Origin: an uncultured bacterium | Lineage (GTDB): Bacteria; Bacillota_I; Bacilli_A; RFN20; CAG-826 | Direction of reading: 5' to 3' | DNA: 64,000 nucleotides | Assembly (NCBI GenBank): GCA_949291375.1 | Contig: CASEVI010000001.1 | Coordinates: forward strand, 194,980 to 258,979 | In this document: in pieces, positions 8,733-16,079 of the stretch | Numbering within the stretch: position 1 is the stretch's first letter | Layout: each line of letters begins with the position of its first letter | The notes under the pieces: generated by a model | Seen by the model: the letters and a program-made list of their open reading frames with translations, nothing else | Told to the model about the DNA's origin: nothing | Database searches by the model: none | Translations under genes and position numbers: made by a program

Positions 8733-10160
8733 ATGAAAAACTTATTTAAATATTTTGGAATATTATTTTTATCACTTTTATCAATTTCTTCATGTGGGAA
8801 AAATGAAGAAGATTTAGGAATTAAAGTGGAAAGTAGAACACTAAATTTTTATGCTTTAAATGATTTTCATGGAGCATATCTTTATGATGAAGATTATAAT
8901 CAAATCGGTCTTTCTAGAATTGGAAATTATTTAATTGAGCAAAAAGAAAAAGATCCAGAAAATACATTTATTATTGCTAGCGGAGATATGTTTCAAGGCG
9001 GAGCAGAAAGTAATATTACTTATGGAAAAGTTGTAATTGAGGCGATGAATACAATAGGTTTTGATGCTATGAGTATAGGGAATCATGAATTTGATTGGGA
9101 TGAAGACATTTTAAAAGAAATGGAAAGTCAGATGAATTTTCCACTTTTAGGAATAAATGTATTTTATGAAGAAGATAATAATAACGATATATCTTCTTTA
9201 AATAGGCCTTCTTATTTACTTCCTAGTACTGTAATTAAAAAAGAAGGAATAAAGGTCGGAATAATTGGCTCAATTATGCCAAATATTGATAGTTCAATAA
9301 TAGCTAGTGTTGCTGATAAATTTTATTTTGCAGATTCTTTAAAATTAATAGAAGATGAAATAGATAAATTAAGAAATAAAGAAAACTGCGATATAGTCAT
9401 TTTATCGACTCATGATGGTAATTATTCTTATTATGAAGATATATCTTCTTCCTTAGATGCAATCTTTTTAGGGCATGAGCATGAAAGAATAGAAGGAAAA
9501 TATAAAGAAAGTAATGTTCCTTATGTTGAAGGACAAAATTATGGAAGTTATTTATCTCACATTTCTTTAGATTTAAAATTAAATAAAGATAATCATTATG
9601 AAGTTATAGATAGTAGAGTAAACAATATAGAAACATTCTCTAATCCTTTATTTAATAAAGAAAATGAAGAAATAAATAAAACTTATTTAGTTTATAAAGA
9701 AGAAATAGAAAAAATTAGAGATGAAGTATTATTTACTTTTAAAGAAGATATATCAAAATCAAAATTTTCAAGGTTTGTTGCATATTCATTAAAGGAATAT
9801 GCAACAAACATTTCCCCTAGATTAGCTATTGATAGTGCTTTTATAAATAATGGTGGTATAAGAGATAATATTAGTAAGGGTGAATTTACTTATGGTGATT
9901 TAATTAGAATATATCCATTTGAAAATAAATTAGCTATATTAGAATTTGATGATTATCGACTCTATGAAGCTTATATAAGTAGTAAAAGTAATGTAGTTAG
10001 AAATGAAACAATAGTTAGTGTAGATAATAAATTTTATTGTGCGACTATTGATTATGTAGCCTTAAGTGCTTATGGATATTCTAATATGATTTTGCTTGAT
10101 GATTTTGCTAGAGATATAGTAGCTTCTATATTAAAAGATGAAGGTTTTATTGAATTATAG
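8733..10160 (+). CDS. 5'-nucleotidase/UshA-like metallophosphatase lipoprotein
   Basis: Predicted surface enzyme that removes phosphate from extracellular nucleotides, 475 aa. Lipobox SISSC, Cys21. Dinuclear-metal motifs are in the right order: Asp44/His46 (NDFHG), Asp85 (SGDMFQGG), Asn117/His118 (GNHEFDWD), then STHDGNY and GHEHE. The C-terminal substrate-binding 5_nucleotid_C domain is recognisable (NNGGIRDNISKGEFTYGDL, then YPFENKL). The length is near the minimum for the family. Nucleotides released by the nearby nuclease would be natural substrates. Transcription starts anew after the terminator, apparently without a leader. Confidence 0.88.
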   Translation: MKNLFKYFGILFLSLLSISSCGKNEEDLGIKVESRTLNFYALNDFHGAYLYDEDYNQIGLSRIGNYLIEQKEKDPENTFIIASGDMFQGGAESNITYGKVVIEAMNTIGFDAMSIGNHEFDWDEDILKEMESQMNFPLLGINVFYEEDNNNDISSLNRPSYLLPSTVIKKEGIKVGIIGSIMPNIDSSIIASVADKFYFADSLKLIEDEIDKLRNKENCDIVILSTHDGNYSYYEDISSSLDAIFLGHEHERIEGKYKESNVPYVEGQNYGSYLSHISLDLKLNKDNHYEVIDSRVNNIETFSNPLFNKENEEINKTYLVYKEEIEKIRDEVLFTFKEDISKSKFSRFVAYSLKEYATNISPRLAIDSAFINNGGIRDNISKGEFTYGDLIRIYPFENKLAILEFDDYRLYEAYISSKSNVVRNETIVSVDNKFYCATIDYVALSAYGYSNMILLDDFARDIVASILKDEGFIEL

Positions 10161-10186
10161 AATATAAAGTTATAAAAGTATAAAAT

Positions 10187-10714
10187 ATGAAAAAATTGTT
10201 AGTAGTAGTAGATTTTCAAAATGATTTTGTAATTGGATCACTTAAAAATGAAAACGCTTTAAAGATTTATCCTTATTTATTATCGTTAATACATAAATAT
10301 CAATCTTCTAATGATGATATTATTTTTACGCTAGATACTCATGATAATGATACATATTTAGACACGATTGAAGGTAAAAATTTACCAATTAAACATTGTA
10401 TTAAAGGAAGTGAAGGTCATAAACTCTATAAAGATTTAGATGATATATCAAAAAAATATATCACAATAGAAAAAGAAACATTTCCAGGAATTGAGTTAAT
10501 AAATTATTTGAAAAATAATAATAAAATCTATCAAGAAATAACACTTATTGGAGTTATTACTAATATATGCGTTATTTCAAATGCGATTTTATTAAAATCT
10601 TTATATCCAAATACACCAATAATTATTGATTCTAAAGCTTGTGCTTCAAATGATGAAAAATTAGAACAAGAAAGTTACGATATTATGAAAAATTTACATT
10701 TTATTATTAAGTAA
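10187..10714 (+). CDS. Nicotinamidase/isochorismatase-family cysteine hydrolase
   Basis: 175 aa cytoplasmic hydrolase. The catalytic triad of the family is visible as Asp9 (VVDFQNDF), Lys96 (EKETF) and Cys128 (GVITNICV). The metal-site residues typical of nicotinamidases are Asp50 and His52 (TLDTH) and His70 (KHCIKG). This favours nicotinamide to nicotinate conversion for NAD salvage over isochorismate hydrolysis. It lies 26 bases after the nucleotidase gene without its own clear promoter, so NAD-derived material from the surface enzymes may feed it (inference). Confidence 0.82.
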   Translation: MKKLLVVVDFQNDFVIGSLKNENALKIYPYLLSLIHKYQSSNDDIIFTLDTHDNDTYLDTIEGKNLPIKHCIKGSEGHKLYKDLDDISKKYITIEKETFPGIELINYLKNNNKIYQEITLIGVITNICVISNAILLKSLYPNTPIIIDSKACASNDEKLEQESYDIMKNLHFIIK

Positions 10715-10811
10715 TATGTAATGTAAACATTGCACAAAATTAAATATCTAAGATAATTGTCAATGAATTAACAACTGAAACAAATTTTATTTTTTTAAGA
10801 AAAACTAGATT

Positions 10812-10828
10812 TGTCGGAAATTCCGACA
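10812..10828. promoter_or_regulatory. Perfect palindrome, candidate operator
   Basis: TGTCGGAA-A-TTCCGACA is an 8+1+8 perfect inverted repeat and is notably GC-rich for this DNA. It lies 98 bases after the nicotinamidase stop. No T run follows, so it is not a terminator; a repressor site or recombination site is possible. Confidence 0.4.
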
Positions 10829-10880
10829 TAAGTTTTAAAAAGAGATATTATAGATAATATAAAATTAATCTTTTATTAAT

Positions 10881-11066
10881 TTAGCTCCTGATTCTATTTA
10901 CTTCTTCATTGTTTTCTTTTTTTGTTAACACCATTAGAATAACTTTTAAATATTCATTTTGTGCTCTTTCTAAAGCTTTAAATCAATGTAACGATTTATA
11001 GGATTTAATATTATTTCGAAATTATTTTCACCTATTTTAATAAAATTTCATAAATATCTTCTTTTT
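10881..11066 (-). pseudogene. Possible decayed gene fragment (frameshifted)
   Basis: On the minus strand a continuous protein-like sequence can be read only by changing frame twice: ...EDIYEILLK / IGENNFEIILNPINRYIDLK / ALERAQNEYLKVILMVLTKK..., ending in TAA at 10881-10883. The composition is protein-like but I do not recognise the family. In AT-rich DNA such readings can arise by chance, so this is tentative. Confidence 0.22.
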
Positions 11067-11139
11067 TTCTTTTCGTTTATTAGTTATTAAAAAAACAACA
11101 AATAATAAACAATTTGAAATAACTTATTAAATAATGATT

Positions 11140-11183
11140 TATATTTTAAACTTATGGCAAGTTGCCCCTAAGTTTAAAATATA
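11140..11183. repeat. Strong two-tier inverted repeat (hairpin/cruciform)
   Basis: A perfect 15-bp stem TATATTTTAAACTTA / TAAGTTTAAAATATA encloses a second 5-bp stem GGCAA / TTGCC with almost no loop. No T run follows and the nearest upstream gene ends over 400 bases away, so it does not look like an ordinary terminator. Possibly a structured RNA, a protein-binding cruciform or a mobile-element end. Confidence 0.6.
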
Positions 11184-11344
11184 TCTCTCCATTAAATAAT
11201 TTTGTTTTATGTGTTATTTCTATGAACAATGAATTTTTATTAAATGAAAATTCTCTTGAACAATAAGTTTTTAATAATTATTTTCAATATTAAAAATACT
11301 ATATAATTTTATTAATCTAAAAAATAAAAGGAGATAAGCTAAAA

Positions 11345-11971
11345 ATGGCCACATATTATGAAGTAAATTTATTTTTCTTAGAAGAACCAACAAGATTTTA
11401 TCGCCGTTTTTTAATTAGAAAAGATGTAAATATTGAAGAATTAGGATGCGTAATAACTACATTTTTAAATACTGCAGCATATCATCTTTTTTCAATAGAA
11501 AATAATAAATATGTCTATGAAAATAGATTTACTGAACTTTATGATTTTAATAATAAACGTAAACAAGTTTATCAAAAAGATTATAAAATAGATCATTTAT
11601 TTAAATATCGTTATAAAAATAAAGATTCAAATATTGATGAATCTTTATTTTTATATACTTATGATTTTGGTGATGATTATATGTTTGTTGGATATATTGA
11701 ATATGAAAATCCTATAGATAAAAAAGGTTTATCAAAAATTGCTTACCTTTTAGAAGCAAAAGGAGGAGCAATTTTTGAAGATTCTAAATCTTTATTAATA
11801 GATTATCTTAAAGGAAGAAGTATAACTTCAATTAGAAAAGAGGTTAAAGAGTGGTTACCAATTAATTTTGGGTTTGATAATGAAATTGATATAGAAAAAG
11901 AAAATAAAGAATTTACTTATAAATATCGTAGAGTTCATAAAGCTTATAAAGGTAATGACAATTACTTTTAA
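11345..11971 (+). CDS. pRiA4b ORF-3-like protein
   Basis: 208 aa. The pattern matches the plasmid pRiA4b ORF-3 family (PF07929): a beta-rich N-terminus YYEVNLFFLEEPTRFYRRFL, a helix following DVNIEELGCVI, HLFSI, then the hallmark YTYDFGDDYMF. Members occur widely in mobile and accessory DNA; their biochemical role is not established. A TATAAT and an AAGGAG site precede it. It is convergent with the DUF4143 ATPase gene, 11 bases apart, in a repeat-rich region. Confidence 0.75.
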   Translation: MATYYEVNLFFLEEPTRFYRRFLIRKDVNIEELGCVITTFLNTAAYHLFSIENNKYVYENRFTELYDFNNKRKQVYQKDYKIDHLFKYRYKNKDSNIDESLFLYTYDFGDDYMFVGYIEYENPIDKKGLSKIAYLLEAKGGAIFEDSKSLLIDYLKGRSITSIRKEVKEWLPINFGFDNEIDIEKENKEFTYKYRRVHKAYKGNDNYF

Positions 11972-11982
11972 AAATATAATCT

Positions 11983-13248
11983 TTAATTTTTTAATGATGT
12001 AATAGGTATAACAAATACTCCATCATCTCTTTTATAAGCGGCATTACTTAAACCAGAAATTATTAAAAGTAAACTTGCTTCTTTTCCACCCTCTTTTTTA
12101 ATAGTGCTATTAATTTTAATAAGATTATTTGCTGCATCATCAATTTGATGGGCTCCTAATTTAATTTCAATAGCAACAAAAGATGAGTCTTCAAGTTCAA
12201 GGATTAAATCTATTTCATTACCTTTATAGTCTTGATAATGAAATACTTTTGCATTAAATGATTCAGCATAAGTTAAAATATCTCTAATTACTAAAGATTC
12301 AAAAAGAAAACCAAGAAGTTCTAAATCATTTAATAACTTTTCTTTTGTTAAATTTAATATTGCAGAAGGTAAAGATGGATCAACAAAATGCCTTTTATAT
12401 GCTTGTTTTACTCTTAAAGAAGATCTGATTTTAGGTGAAAATGGAGGTATATTTTCACTTATATATAAAGAATTAAAGATATTTAAATATTTTGAAATAG
12501 TCTCGCTATTTATATCATCTAAATCTATTTCATTAATATCTCTTTTTAAAGTATTGTTTGAAGCTGTAGTTGATTCATTTCTTGCCAAAGATTTCAATAA
12601 CAATTCAATTTTATGAGCATCTCGATTAACAAAATCAATTTTATAAATGTCTTCTTGAATTATTGATTTAATGTATTCTTTAGCAATAATTAAACTTTCA
12701 GCAGTAGAAACTTCTAATGAGGCAGGCCAACCACCCTTTAAAATTAAATCAATAATAGTAGTTAAAGAAATATCTCCTGTAAAAATATTCTCACTTTCTT
12801 TATTAATGCATAAATCTTTTAATGATATTTTTCCATTACTAGCTCCAGATTCATATAAACTCATTGGTCTCATTTTTAATCTAGATATTCTTCCTGTTCC
12901 TGAATGTATATAACTATCTTTATGAACGGTAGTGGATCCAGTTAATATAAATCTACCTTTTAGATTATCCTCGTCTATTTTATATCTAACCGCATCCCAA
13001 ATAGATGGAACTTCTTGCCATTCATCAACAAGGTGAGGATAAGAACCTTCTAGAGCAATATTTGGATCTAATAAAGCTAGCTTTTTGTTATTTAGATTTC
13101 CTACTAAAAATTGGCTATTGCAATGATAACGACTTGTCCAAGTTTTTCCACACCATTTTGGACCTTCAATTAGTATAGCACCAAAAATTTTTAAATATTT
13201 TTCAATTGTAGCATCGATTATTCTCTTTTTATAATTTGTTATTTCCAT
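11983..13248 (-). CDS. AAA-family ATPase with C-terminal DUF4143
   Basis: 421 aa. Walker A at residues 29-36 (GPKWCGKT), Walker B HLVDEW, then sensor LTGSTT. A DUF4143 region covers the second half, with a PD-(D/E)xK-like pattern (GNEIDLILE, then VAIEIKLG) near the C-terminus. This common family (AAA_14 plus DUF4143) has no firmly known function and is frequent in accessory regions; nuclease activity is conceivable but unproven. It has its own near-consensus promoter embedded in direct repeats. A decayed relative lies at 44385-45729. Confidence 0.85.
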   Translation of the reverse strand: MEITNYKKRIIDATIEKYLKIFGAILIEGPKWCGKTWTSRYHCNSQFLVGNLNNKKLALLDPNIALEGSYPHLVDEWQEVPSIWDAVRYKIDEDNLKGRFILTGSTTVHKDSYIHSGTGRISRLKMRPMSLYESGASNGKISLKDLCINKESENIFTGDISLTTIIDLILKGGWPASLEVSTAESLIIAKEYIKSIIQEDIYKIDFVNRDAHKIELLLKSLARNESTTASNNTLKRDINEIDLDDINSETISKYLNIFNSLYISENIPPFSPKIRSSLRVKQAYKRHFVDPSLPSAILNLTKEKLLNDLELLGFLFESLVIRDILTYAESFNAKVFHYQDYKGNEIDLILELEDSSFVAIEIKLGAHQIDDAANNLIKINSTIKKEGGKEASLLLIISGLSNAAYKRDDGVFVIPITSLKN

Positions 13249-13272
13249 AATATAAAGCTTAGATTTGCTATA

Positions 13273-13301
13273 ATTATACTCAAACCGTATGAATTCGTCA
13301 A
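13273..13301 (-). promoter_or_regulatory. Sigma-70-type promoter of the DUF4143 ATPase gene
   Basis: On the minus strand TTGACG (13296-13301) and TATAAT (13273-13278) are 17 bases apart. The -10 lies 24 bases before the ATG at 13248. The -35 is inside the first copy of a 29-base direct repeat. Confidence 0.7.
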
Positions 13302-13357
13302 TTTTAACCGTACAAATTTTTAAATTATAACCGTATGAATTCTCAAATTTTAACCGT
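13283..13357. repeat. Two 29-base direct repeats, candidate operator
   Basis: Copies at 13283-13311 and 13329-13357 both begin AACCGTATGAATTC and end TTTTAACCGT, with only small differences in the middle; the period is 46 bases. The first covers the -35 box of the ATPase promoter, which suggests binding of a regulator. Confidence 0.6.
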
Positions 13358-13587
13358 TTATTTTTTAAAAATGAACTTTAAGTGAATTTAGAAACATTCT
13401 TTTATCATTTTGAAATTCGATAAACTTTTAACAATTCTTTTGGTGATTGCAGTTTTAGCACAACCGTTAGGACGAGAAATTAAAACAATAGTAAAAGTTT
13501 AAGTTTTTAATAATTTATCACTGATTTTCACTTAATATTTCATTTTGCTAATAGAAAAATATTTATCTTTCACTATCAATAACTTTT

Positions 13588-13610
13588 AGACACTTTTGTG
13601 GTGTTTTATA
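13588..13610 (+). repeat. Single copy of the 23-base AGACACTTTTGTG element
   Basis: Begins AGACACTTTTGTG and ends TTTTATAA. It matches the three tandem units at 14320-14388 and lies just upstream of the candidate sigma-factor promoter at 13617. Confidence 0.6.
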
Positions 13611-13616
13611 AACTCT

Positions 13617-13649
13617 TTGCACCAAAATTAGTATTTAATCATCTTAATA
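13617..13649 (+). promoter_or_regulatory. Candidate ECF-type promoter of the small lipoprotein gene
   Basis: TTGCACCAAAATT (13617-13629), 12 bases, TCTTAATA (13642-13649). The identical arrangement precedes the sigma factor gene and a near copy precedes the serpin gene. The ATG at 13669 lies 19 bases after the second box. Confidence 0.5.
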
Positions 13650-13668
13650 GTTAGTTGGAGGAAGCTTT

Positions 13669-14142
13669 ATGAATATAAAAAAGACAATAATATTATTTCT
13701 AACACCACTTTTCTTATTAACAAGTTGTGGACCTAATCCCGAACATTATGATAAAGTTATTTTATCTGGTAAAATCCCTGGTATAGGTGAATTAAATGAA
13801 ATTACATTAGGTAAAGAACTTCAAAATAGAGTTGAAAAACTGTATCGCGATTGTAGAAGAAATATTCATAAGAAAAATATTTCTTTATATGCTGGCAATT
13901 TAACGCAATATTTTTTCGTATCTTTAAAGTCTGAAATTATCGATAATAGTATTTCTATTGGAATTGATAAAGAATTAAAAGTAGATATAATTAGGTGGAG
14001 TGTCTGTCCGAATAAATTATCATTTGGAACACCATATCAATTAAGTGGAGATATTCCGAAAGATATTTTTGCTCAAGCTGTTTATTTAGTTGATGCTTTT
14101 TTAAGTTTATATAATTTAACAATCGATGATTTATCATTTTGA
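13669..14142 (+). CDS. Small lipoprotein of unknown function
   Basis: 157 aa, preceded by GGAGGAAG. Lipobox LLTSC, Cys20. The mature part mixes charged and hydrophobic residues with several Cys and ends in a hydrophobic helix-like stretch (AVYLVDAFLSLYNL). I do not recognise a family. It ends in TGA, which supports the standard code. Its upstream region shares the signature of the sigma factor gene, so it may be part of that regulon. Confidence 0.7.
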   Translation: MNIKKTIILFLTPLFLLTSCGPNPEHYDKVILSGKIPGIGELNEITLGKELQNRVEKLYRDCRRNIHKKNISLYAGNLTQYFFVSLKSEIIDNSISIGIDKELKVDIIRWSVCPNKLSFGTPYQLSGDIPKDIFAQAVYLVDAFLSLYNLTIDDLSF

Positions 14143-14262
14143 GAACAAATAATTGAGATTTTATTTATAATAATGGAATTAAATTAATAAAAATCATTGA
14201 TTCAAGAAAAGTTGTTAAAGAAATTTAATTAATTCGCTACATTTTTTCTTACTAAAAATTAA

Positions 14263-14289
14263 AAAATACGATAACAGTCGTATTTTTTT
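14263..14289 (+). terminator. Rho-independent terminator
   Basis: Stem AAAATACGA / TCGTATTTT with loop TAACAG and a run of T. It can end the lipoprotein transcript 120 bases after its stop. Confidence 0.75.
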
Positions 14290-14319
14290 GTTTTTTGATG
14301 TAAAACATAATTTATTTTT

Positions 14320-14388
14320 AGACACTTTTGTGCTATTTTTCTAGACGCTTTTGTAGTAATTTATTAAACACTTTTGTGATATTTTATA
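14320..14388 (+). repeat. Three tandem copies of a 23-base element
   Basis: Units start at 14320, 14343 and 14366, exactly 23 bases apart: AGACACTTTTGTGCTATTTT, AGACGCTTTTGTAGTAATTT and AAACACTTTTGTGATATTTT, each plus 3 bases. On the opposite strand each unit carries (A/C/T)CACAAAAGTG or a close variant, similar to the CACCAAAA part of the nearby promoter signature. This suggests repeated regulator binding upstream of the sigma factor gene. Confidence 0.7.
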
Positions 14389-14491
14389 AAACTACCGAAG
14401 TAATAAAACGATATTAATCAAATTAATAATCATAAATCACATCATAGTCCATTTTATTTTTTATATAAATTAGATAAATTAAATAAAATAA

Positions 14492-14524
14492 TTGCACCAA
14501 AATTTCTTTTTTCTTCTCTTAATA
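14492..14524 (+). promoter_or_regulatory. Candidate autoregulatory ECF-type promoter of the sigma factor gene
   Basis: TTGCACCAAAATT (14492-14504), 12 bases, TCTTAATA (14517-14524); the ATG at 14542 is 17 bases on. The match to the copy at 13617 is exact in both boxes and in spacing, while the sequence between them differs. Confidence 0.5.
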
Positions 14525-14541
14525 AGTGTAAAAATATTTTT

Positions 14542-15111
14542 ATGGAATTAGAAAAAAGAGTTGAGCTAGCACTCGTTTCTAAAAATGAAACTTTGATATC
14601 TTCTTTATTTAATGAAATTTATGAGAAATATTACCGATTAGTTTTATTTATTGTTTCGAATGAATTAAAAAGTAAAGATGATATATTCGATATTACTCAA
14701 GATAGTTTTATCATTCTTTTTAACGAACTTTTAAAAGAAAATAAGAAAATTAATAATCTTAAATACTATTTATTAACTATTGTTAAAAATAAAATTATCG
14801 AATTTAAAAAAGAAGAAAATAAAAGAGTTGATATTGAAGATGTTATTTCTTTAAAAGAAATAAATGAAAAAGAAAAAGATGATTATTCTAAAAATGAATA
14901 TAAAATGGATGAATATTTGTCTATTTTAAATGAAACTGAATTAGATATTATTATTAAACATATCTATTTAGATCAAACATTTAAAGAAATAGTAATAAAT
15001 TCTAACAATAAATATTCTTCGATAAATACTATTAAAAGTATTTATCGAAGAAGTTTAGAAAAGTTAAAAAAAGAAATTAACAAAAAAAGGAAACAAAAAG
15101 GAAGTATATGA
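14542..15111 (+). CDS. Sigma-70 family (ECF-like) RNA polymerase sigma factor
   Basis: 189 aa. Region 2 is visible at about residues 25-75 (IFDITQDSFIILFNELL, the counterpart of the DxxQexFl helix) and a region 4 helix-turn-helix at about 130-180 (TFKEIVI... then NTIKSIYRRSLEKLKKEI). Small size and absence of regions 1 and 3 fit the ECF group. The stop overlaps the next gene in ATGA, so translation of a membrane partner is coupled. No Shine-Dalgarno site is evident. Shared upstream sequences suggest it controls itself, the preceding lipoprotein and the serpin (inference). Confidence 0.75.
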   Translation: MELEKRVELALVSKNETLISSLFNEIYEKYYRLVLFIVSNELKSKDDIFDITQDSFIILFNELLKENKKINNLKYYLLTIVKNKIIEFKKEENKRVDIEDVISLKEINEKEKDDYSKNEYKMDEYLSILNETELDIIIKHIYLDQTFKEIVINSNNKYSSINTIKSIYRRSLEKLKKEINKKRKQKGSI

Positions 15112-15959
15112 AAATGATAAATAAAAAAATTGAAAAAGAATTAGAAACAAGCATAAATAACACTATTTCTAATAATAGCAACTTTTTTAACGAAGAAAAA
15201 TTAAATGAAATGAAAACTAATGTTTTTTCTTCACTTGATTTTTCTACTTTAAAAGAAAAAGAAAAATCAAAAAAGAAAAAACATGTCTTTATTTTTAATA
15301 AAAAATTATTTTTACAAATTAGTGTTACTTCCTTAGTTTGCTTAATTTTTATTGGTATTTTATCTTTACCTTTTGCTTTAAATGTTAGTGCTGGAAATAA
15401 TACTCCAGGAGATAAAAACCCTTCTGGAGAAGATGGAAGTCAAGGAATTGATGGAGAAGTAAGCGAAAGTATAAAAATATTTAATAATGAAGAAACATTT
15501 AAAAAAGAATTAGATATAGAAAAAGAAAAATATGATTTTTTATCTAATTATTATGTTTTTGATATACCTTCTTCATTATTAGATAAAAACAATTTAAATA
15601 TTACAAATTATTATATTATTTCTAATGATAGAATAAATGAAGGAATGATCTTTATTAAATTTAATATAGATAATAATGATAATTTAGAATTTATTTTACT
15701 TTTTGAAGAATATTCTTCAAAAAGTAGTAGTTTAACTAATTTAATATATGAAGATAATAAAAATAATTATTTTTATGATGTAAGTAGATTATTTAATGAT
15801 GAATATAATACTCTTTTATATTCTAGTTTAATTGATAAAGAAAATAATAATGAAAAATATACATTTATATATGATTCTTCTTTAATAAATGATGAATCAT
15901 TACTTTCTTTTAAAGAAGAATTAAAAGAATACTTCTATAATTTAGAAAATAATGATTAA
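15108..15959 (+). CDS. Single-pass membrane protein, candidate anti-sigma factor
   Basis: 283 aa. It overlaps the sigma gene by 4 bases (ATGA); a second ATG at 15114 is an alternative start. The N-terminal 67 residues are charged and cytoplasmic, one helix lies at about 68-92, then a Gly/Asp/Pro linker (GDKNPSGEDGSQGIDGE) and an external domain of about 165 residues rich in Asn, Ser and Tyr. No canonical zinc anti-sigma motif is visible. The topology plus coupling to a sigma factor gene is the basis for the call; the outer domain would be the sensor. Confidence 0.6.
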   Translation: MKMINKKIEKELETSINNTISNNSNFFNEEKLNEMKTNVFSSLDFSTLKEKEKSKKKKHVFIFNKKLFLQISVTSLVCLIFIGILSLPFALNVSAGNNTPGDKNPSGEDGSQGIDGEVSESIKIFNNEETFKKELDIEKEKYDFLSNYYVFDIPSSLLDKNNLNITNYYIISNDRINEGMIFIKFNIDNNDNLEFILLFEEYSSKSSSLTNLIYEDNKNNYFYDVSRLFNDEYNTLLYSSLIDKENNNEKYTFIYDSSLINDESLLSFKEELKEYFYNLENND

Positions 15960-15974
15960 AACCTAATATTTTTA

Positions 15975-15988
15975 TTTTCACGTGGAAA
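15975..15988. promoter_or_regulatory. CACGTG-centred palindromic element
   Basis: TTTTCACGTGGAAA lies 16 bases after the anti-sigma candidate and upstream of the serpin. A near-identical element with similar flanks is at 48551-48564. Confidence 0.4.
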
Positions 15989-16000
15989 TAATTTATATAT

Positions 16001-16034
16001 TTTCACCAAAAAATAATTAAACATAATCTTATTT
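16001..16034 (+). promoter_or_regulatory. Candidate ECF-type promoter of the serpin gene
   Basis: TTTCACCAAAAAA (16001-16013), 13 bases, TCTTATTT (16027-16034). It resembles the two exact copies at 13617 and 14492 but is weaker: the spacer is one base longer and the second box diverges. Confidence 0.3.
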
Positions 16035-16079
16035 AATATAAATAAAAAAACTTTTTAATAAAGAACGGAGAAAACTAGT

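Larger units (their letters stand above)
10715..11344. other. 630-bp intergenic region with palindromes and decayed coding remnants
   Basis: No intact gene. It holds a 17-base perfect palindrome (10812-10828), a possible decayed minus-strand gene (10881-11066) and a very strong hairpin (11140-11183), followed by the promoter and ribosome site of the next gene (TATAAT at 11302-11307, AAGGAG at 11328-11333). Confidence 0.7.
13249..13668. other. 420-bp intergenic region between the ATPase and lipoprotein genes
   Basis: It contains the ATPase promoter, a pair of 29-base direct repeats, one copy of the 23-base element found in tandem at 14320 (here 13588-13610), and the candidate alternative-sigma promoter of the next gene. 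A short plus-strand reading ending in TAA near 13503 (LAQPLGREIKTIVKV) may be a coding remnant but is too short to assign. Confidence 0.6.
14143..14541. other. 400-bp intergenic region with terminator, tandem repeats and promoter signature
   Basis: In order: a hairpin terminator at 14263, three tandem 23-base units at 14320-14388, and the TTGCACCAAAATT...TCTTAATA signature at 14492-14524 just before the sigma factor gene. No gene is apparent. Confidence 0.7.

Noticed and set aside
13283-14388. CRISPR array from the AACCGT and AGACAC repeats
   Set aside because: Too few, unequal copies, no spacer-repeat regularity of CRISPR type and no cas genes in the window.
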